A program made the position numbers and the translations under genes. 64,000 nt of DNA, taken from positions 62,001 to 126,000 of the forward strand of contig CAJTEY010000005.1 of NCBI GenBank assembly GCA_910575775.1, given 5' to 3'. The DNA comes from Lachnospiraceae bacterium. Lineage in GTDB: Bacteria > Bacillota > Clostridia > Lachnospirales > Lachnospiraceae. Positions 59,959 to 64,000 of the stretch are shown one piece after another. The number at the start of each line of letters is the position of its first letter. The stretch's first letter is position 1. The notes below the pieces were generated by a model. The model was not told the DNA's origin. It ran no database searches and worked only from the letters and a program-made list of their open reading frames with translations.

Positions 59959-60951
59959 ATGAAAAAATTGAGCGAAGAAATCAGGGAAGGAAACTTAAAA
60001 CAGGTATATCTTCTGTGCGGGGAGGAGGCCTATCTGCGCAGACAGTACAGGGACAGGGTGAAGAAGGCCCTGCTGGGGGACGGGGATCTGATGAACCTGA
60101 ACTGTTTCGAGGGAAAGGGTATTGTGCCTGGCGAGGTGATTGATCTGGCGCAGACCATGCCATTTCTGGCCGAACGGCGTGTGCTGGTCATAGAAAACAG
60201 CGGCTTTTTCAAGCGCGGCGGGGAGGCCCTTGCGGAATATCTGGCAGATCCTGCCACCAGCGCGTATTTCCTGTTTGTGGAGACGGAGATTGATAAGAGG
60301 AGCAGACTCTATAAGGCGGCTGCTGCCAGAGGAAGGGTGATCGAATGCAAAACCCCGGACGAGGGTGTGCTGAAACGCTGGGTTGTGGAACTGCTTGCGA
60401 AGGAAAACAAGCGGATCACCCAGCGGGATCTGGATTTGTTTCTGGAAAAGACGGGGACGGATATGGAAAACATCCGGGGGGAAGTGGAGAAACTGGTCTG
60501 TTATTGTCTGGACCGGGAGGCAGTTAGCGCCCAGGACATCGAGGCGGTCTGTGTCCGTCAGATCGGAAGCCGGATCTTTGATATGGTGGAGGCCGTGGCG
60601 GACAAAAAACAGAGGCGGGCGATGGAGCTTTACTATGATTTGTTGACGCTGAAGGAGCCGCCCATGCGTATTCTGTTTCTGATTGCCAGGCAGTTTAACC
60701 TGCTGCTGCAGGTGAAGGAGCTGAAGAACAAAGGGTATGATACACGCAGCATCGGTGAGAAAGTGGGACTCAAGGGATTTATTGCCGGAAAATATGTGAG
60801 CCAGGCAGCAAAATTTAAGGAGGCCGAGCTGAGACAGGCGCTGACTGACTGTGTGGAGACGGAGGAAGCTGTCAAGACAGGCAGGATGAACGATGTGATG
60901 AGTGTGGAACTTCTGATTGTGCGGGAGAGCATGCAGCCAGCGAAACATTGA
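59959..60951 (+). CDS. holA: DNA polymerase III delta subunit
   Basis: The clamp-loader subunit that opens the beta clamp. At 330 residues it matches the family: QVYLLCGEEAYLRRQYRD, PFLAERRVLVIENSGFF, and FLEKTGTDMENIRGEVEKL. comEC-holA order is common in Firmicutes. The ATG lacks a good ribosome site, and an in-frame stop just upstream fixes this start. Confidence 0.93.
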   Translation: MKKLSEEIREGNLKQVYLLCGEEAYLRRQYRDRVKKALLGDGDLMNLNCFEGKGIVPGEVIDLAQTMPFLAERRVLVIENSGFFKRGGEALAEYLADPATSAYFLFVETEIDKRSRLYKAAAARGRVIECKTPDEGVLKRWVVELLAKENKRITQRDLDLFLEKTGTDMENIRGEVEKLVCYCLDREAVSAQDIEAVCVRQIGSRIFDMVEAVADKKQRRAMELYYDLLTLKEPPMRILFLIARQFNLLLQVKELKNKGYDTRSIGEKVGLKGFIAGKYVSQAAKFKEAELRQALTDCVETEEAVKTGRMNDVMSVELLIVRESMQPAKH

Positions 60952-61059
60952 CCTGTGTAGTCAGTTCCGAGCCGGTGACGGGGACGCCGGGCAGACAGCC
61001 ATCGGCGGCAGATGAAAGCGCTGGAACGGGCAATGGGACGGACAGGCGAAAACTTCTGG

Positions 61060-61089
61060 TTGCGCAAAACGGCATATTTACAGTACAAT
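61060..61089 (+). promoter_or_regulatory. Candidate sigma-A promoter of thrH
   Basis: TTGCGC (61060-61065), 18-bp spacer, TACAAT (61084-61089), 58 bp before the thrH ATG. The rest of the gap 60952-61147 holds nothing recognisable. Confidence 0.5.
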
Positions 61090-61147
61090 AGGAACAGGAA
61101 TGATCAGTAACCGTCATTTACTTACATGAGATAATTGGAGGCATGAC

Positions 61148-61759
61148 ATGGGTATGCATATTGTTTGTCTGGATCTCGAGGGTGTTCTGGTGCCGGAGAT
61201 CTGGATTGCTTTTGCGAAGGAGAGCGGCATTTCGGAACTTACCAGAACGACCAGAGACGAGCCTGACTATGACAAATTGATGAACTGGCGGCTTGGCATT
61301 TTGAAGGAGCACGGTCTGGGACTTAAGGAGATCCAGGAGACGATCTCGAAGATAGATCCTCTGCCGGGTGCGAAGGAGTTTCTGGACGAGTTGAAGCGGA
61401 TGACGCAGGTTATCATTATCAGCGACACCTTCACCCAGTTTGCGGGACCGCTGATGGAAAAACTGGGGTGGCCTACGATTTTTTGTAATTCTCTCGAGGT
61501 GGCGCCGGATGGGGAGATCACCGGGTATCGGATGCGTGTCAGGGATTCCAAGCTGACCACGGTGAAGGCATTGCAGTCCATCGGCTATGAGACGGTCGCC
61601 GCCGGCGACAGCCATAACGATCTGGCCATGATACAGGCGGGAAAAGCGGGATTTTTATTCAGAAGTACGGAACAGATTAAAAAGGACTATCCGGAGATTC
61701 CGGCTTATGAGACGTATGAGGAGCTGTTAGGAGCCCTCAAGGAAGCGATTGGACAGTAA
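61148..61759 (+). CDS. thrH: ThrH phosphoserine phosphatase / homoserine phosphotransferase
   Basis: HAD-family enzyme acting in serine and threonine metabolism. The 203-residue protein has CLDLEGVLVPEIW (nucleophile Asp), ISDTFTQF, the Lys region and AAGDSHNDL, and matches the ThrH family closely. Monocistronic, with its own candidate promoter. Confidence 0.93.
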   Translation: MGMHIVCLDLEGVLVPEIWIAFAKESGISELTRTTRDEPDYDKLMNWRLGILKEHGLGLKEIQETISKIDPLPGAKEFLDELKRMTQVIIISDTFTQFAGPLMEKLGWPTIFCNSLEVAPDGEITGYRMRVRDSKLTTVKALQSIGYETVAAGDSHNDLAMIQAGKAGFLFRSTEQIKKDYPEIPAYETYEELLGALKEAIGQ

Positions 61760-61818
61760 TCGCTGGCAGTAAAAAGGACAGGCCGGGATTCCGGCGGCGG
61801 GTGAAAGGAGAATTTGCT

Positions 61819-62112
61819 ATGAAATGTGTGCGTGTGGCCCTGGAGGTTGATGTAAAAAAATATGAGGCGGGCAAAGGCATGGAGGACGGCGTTGAGCTGT
61901 GGTCTGACGTGGTGACGAGAGGCTGGTTTGTCATGGATTCCCTCGTGCAGATCAAGAAGGAAAACGGTGCGATTGTATGTCCCTATATTCTGCATAAGAG
62001 AGGAAAGACATTTATTGCGGAGGGGGATTATATCATAACGGAGCTGGACGGTTCCAGGCATGTCTGCAGTGAGGAAAAGGTCTTCAAGAGATTTAAGCCT
62101 GTTGAGGAATAG
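61819..62112 (+). CDS. Small protein of unknown function
   Basis: A 97-residue protein (KCVRVALEVDVKKYEAGK at the start). The pattern in the second half, GDYIITELDGSRHVCSEEKVFKRF, resembles a short family seen on phages and mobile elements in which GD(Y/W)I precedes a Cys and an aromatic/basic tail. No other phage gene is near. ATG with AAAGGAGAATTTGCT upstream. Confidence 0.6.
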   Translation: MKCVRVALEVDVKKYEAGKGMEDGVELWSDVVTRGWFVMDSLVQIKKENGAIVCPYILHKRGKTFIAEGDYIITELDGSRHVCSEEKVFKRFKPVEE

Positions 62113-62125
62113 GACTATTATGTAA

Positions 62126-62161
62126 GAAAAAGCCGGAAGGGGCTGCAGGCCTGCTTCCGGC
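62126..62161 (-). terminator. Terminator of the DeoR gene
   Basis: GCCGGAAG / CTTCCGGC (62132-62139, 62154-62161), followed on the minus strand by TTTTTC. It lies 27 bp beyond the DeoR stop, in the convergent gap with the small gene. Confidence 0.75.
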
Positions 62162-62188
62162 AAAATTCTGCTTATAGAAGAAACGGCG

Positions 62189-62980
62189 CTAATGTGCCCC
62201 GGCTCTGATATAGGTGATATGATGGGTGTCTATATAATTGAGCGCGTCCTCTGACAGTTCCTTGTCGGTAATCAGATAATCGAAATCGGCAAGCGGTGCA
62301 ACGGAGAAGACGGCGGCCTGATCAAATTTGCTGTGGTCTATCATCAGGATGGATTTCTGCGCTGCTTTCAGCATAGCCCGCTGGAATGCAACGTCTTCAT
62401 CATAATACCCGGTTACGATATAGTTTTCACTTAGTGCTGCGCCGCTTAGGAATGCTTTGTTGACATGAAATTCTTTCAGCTGGGTGACGGTCTGGTTACT
62501 TAAACAGGAAAACTGCTGGGTGTGTACCCAGCCACCCAGAAAGAATATTTTTTTACATTTGCGCCCCCCGTCAAAGGTGGAAGCGATGGCGAAGGAATTG
62601 GTGATGACGATCAGGGTTTCCAGCAAATCGGGGAGCGCCACCAGTTCCTTTGCCAGTTCCAGGTTTGTCGTGCAGCTTTCTAAGATGATAATATCCTTCG
62701 GATAAAGCAGCCGGATGGCGCTTTGTGCGATGACCCGCTTTTCCGCTGCATAATGTGTGGCGCGCAGGTCAAAAGGAATTTCAGCGACAGCGCCGCCGGC
62801 GAGGGCAACGCCGCCGTGGACTTTTACAATCAGCCCTTCATCGGCAAGGGCATCTAAATCCTTTCGCATGGTTTCATTGGAAACGCCCGTATCCTCAGCA
62901 AGCTGCTGGGTGGAACTTATGGGAACTCTGGCGAGTATGTTCAATATTTCTTTGCGTCTTTTGTCTAACTTGCTGTTCAT
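62189..62980 (-). CDS. DeoR-family transcriptional regulator
   Basis: A 263-residue repressor: N-terminal winged helix (RKEILNILARVPISSTQQLAEDTGVSNETMRKDLDAL) and a C-terminal DeoRC sugar-phosphate sensing domain (VKVHGGVALAG, ILESCTTNLELAK, VITNSFAIAS, FLGG). It is divergent from the nucleoside hydrolase gene, so it likely controls nucleoside or sugar use. The ATG at 62980 follows GGAGGATCGTGC. Confidence 0.92.
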   Translation of the reverse strand: MNSKLDKRRKEILNILARVPISSTQQLAEDTGVSNETMRKDLDALADEGLIVKVHGGVALAGGAVAEIPFDLRATHYAAEKRVIAQSAIRLLYPKDIIILESCTTNLELAKELVALPDLLETLIVITNSFAIASTFDGGRKCKKIFFLGGWVHTQQFSCLSNQTVTQLKEFHVNKAFLSGAALSENYIVTGYYDEDVAFQRAMLKAAQKSILMIDHSKFDQAAVFSVAPLADFDYLITDKELSEDALNYIDTHHITYIRAGAH

Positions 62981-63255
62981 GCACGATCCTCCACATTCTT
63001 TATCATTTATTGTAACATTGGAAAAAACCAATGTCAAACTTCTGAGAAATTGGAAAAATCAACAAAATAAGGGTGGCAGATCTGTATATTCTCTACAAAG
63101 TGTCAAATATCGGCAGAAAAGGAATTGACGCTCACTGTCCGTCGTGATACTATGATTAAAAAGTTGAAAAAAAACAAATTATGACAAAAATAAATTGGTA
63201 AAATACAGATTGCAGAGTCGTAGTTGGTTTTTTTCAAGAAAAGGAGGATGAGAAG
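62981..63255. promoter_or_regulatory. Divergent control region, DeoR / nucleoside hydrolase
   Basis: AT-rich gap of 275 bp between divergent genes. TTGGAAAAA(A/T)C occurs at about 63018 and 63049, and related AAAAACCAA-type stretches lie near 63231 and 63340, which could be DeoR-family operators. No single promoter is clear. Confidence 0.35.
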
Positions 63256-64000
63256 ATGGAAAGTCCAAAGCCATATTTGTTTACGGATAATAATCCAAAT
63301 TCTATGGAAGATTATGCGCAATCAATCAGAAGATTGGAAAAACCAAAAGGCAGAATTGATGTCGTGCTGGACTCCGATATGTTTAACGAGGTAGACGACC
63401 AGTTCGCCCTGGCCTATCTGCTGCAGTCGGAGGAGAAGATGCGTCTGAGAGCAGTATTTGCGGCTCCCTTTTATAATCATCATTCGAAGGACGCGAAGGA
63501 TGGCATGGAAAAAAGTTACGAGGAAATATTTCGGATTTTGAAGCTGTTAAAGCGGGAAAGCTATTGTGACAGTGTCTACAAAGGATCGGACAGCTTTCTT
63601 TCGGACGAGAAGACGCCTGTGGAGTCGGAGGCGGTGGACAGACTGATTGAGATGGCAAAGGATTATTCGTCACAGAATCCACTGTATGTCATAGCCATTG
63701 CCGCGTGCACCAACATTGCTTCGGCGCTGATCAAATGTCCGGAGTTAAAAGAAAAACTCTTCGTTGTATGGCTTGGCGGAATGGGCTTCGACTGGCATGA
63801 CAACAGGTCATTCAATGCAGGCCAGGATGTGGCTGCGGCGAGAGTGCTTTTGGGAAGTGGTGTGCCCCTCGTTCTGATTCCGGGAAAAGGAGTGGCGGAA
63901 AAGTTTGCCACAACAGGCCCTGAGCTTGATTATTGGCTGAAAGGCAGGAACGAATTTTGCGACTATATCGTGGAAAAGACAGTCAGAGAGGCAGGGATCT
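63256..64000 (+). CDS. Nucleoside hydrolase (inosine-uridine family), cut by window end
   Basis: At least 248 residues are present. IDVVLDSDMFNEVDDQFALAYLL carries the calcium-binding Asp cluster, and the later segments AACTNIASALIKCPELK and VVWLGGMGF match the family. It hydrolyses ribonucleosides to base and ribose. The ATG at 63256 follows AAGGAGGATGAGAAG. The stop lies beyond 64000. Divergent from the DeoR gene with a 275-bp AT-rich control region between them. Confidence 0.88.
   Translation, partial: MESPKPYLFTDNNPNSMEDYAQSIRRLEKPKGRIDVVLDSDMFNEVDDQFALAYLLQSEEKMRLRAVFAAPFYNHHSKDAKDGMEKSYEEIFRILKLLKRESYCDSVYKGSDSFLSDEKTPVESEAVDRLIEMAKDYSSQNPLYVIAIAACTNIASALIKCPELKEKLFVVWLGGMGFDWHDNRSFNAGQDVAAARVLLGSGVPLVLIPGKGVAEKFATTGPELDYWLKGRNEFCDYIVEKTVREAGI

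Noticed and set aside
59995..60948. A 317-codon minus-strand frame opposite holA
   Set aside because: Antisense shadow of an intact holA, with no start signal.
60952..61147. A small RNA gene between holA and thrH
   Set aside because: No stable long stem or terminator was found; only a promoter-like sequence near the end.
61819..62112. Small phage-like gene as part of a prophage
   Set aside because: No integrase, structural or lysis genes lie nearby; the resemblance is limited to one short motif.

Overview
The window reads as a chromosomal segment of a spore-forming, Gram-positive Clostridia, most likely a member of the Lachnospiraceae (genus not determinable by eye). The evidence is spoVAD and spoVAE, GerMN and DeoR-type genes, a Bce-type RS-AB module, strong GGAGG ribosome sites and short, tightly packed operons. 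Base composition is moderately GC-rich except for about 37.45-44.0 kb, which is visibly AT-rich and looks acquired. No rRNA, tRNA, CRISPR array or prophage was seen.

Layout. 0-8.1 kb: an S41-like lipoprotein, then a leftward three-gene signalling operon (HD-GYP response regulator, hybrid kinase with HPt, and a second hybrid kinase fused to a C-terminal DegV domain). 8.4-19.5 kb: Suv3-like helicase, phosphopantetheinyl transferase, alpha/beta hydrolase, a solute-binding/GGDEF/EAL sensor, YdcF-like and TPR proteins, Nudix-like, pyrF and spoVAD. 19.6-26 kb: ridA, aroK, spoVAE, an ECF sigma operon and degV, interspersed with four copies of a structured repeat that always lies just after a stop codon. 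26-32.3 kb: LytTR regulator, argG, HD phosphohydrolase, three GNAT enzymes, dCMP deaminase, ProX-like deacylase. 32.6-37.4 kb: BceRS-BceAB antimicrobial-peptide resistance module with a probable frameshift in bceA. 37.5-43.9 kb: AT-rich island with an AAA ATPase/subtilisin-like protease pair and a complete IS21-type element. 44-51 kb: small conserved genes, a decayed MATE transporter, a fifth repeat copy, and argJ-argB-argD. 51-61 kb: orphan solute-binding protein, YdcZ-like transporter, then comEA, a two-component pair, a GerMN lipoprotein, comEC and holA. 61-64 kb: thrH, a small protein, and a DeoR regulator divergent from a nucleoside hydrolase cut by the window end.

How the parts work together. 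Arginine synthesis is split between argG (about 28 kb) and argJBD (about 48-51 kb); argC and argF are not here. Two cyclic-di-GMP phosphodiesterase candidates (HD-GYP and EAL) are present, without an obvious active cyclase. The Bce module has a TTACA-N4-TGTAA palindrome and a terminator-like hairpin between the regulator and transporter genes. The AAA/subtilase pair has its own sigma-A promoter with two direct repeats 20 bp apart and is the best defence-like candidate.

The observations most worth following are: a forespore-type promoter embedded in a hairpin that would mask the spoVAD ribosome site on read-through transcripts; a 12-base motif RTTATGTAAACY present 13 times (10-base core exact), far above chance; a five-copy structured intergenic repeat with compensatory changes in its stems; the kinase-DegV fusion; and the AAA/subtilase pair.
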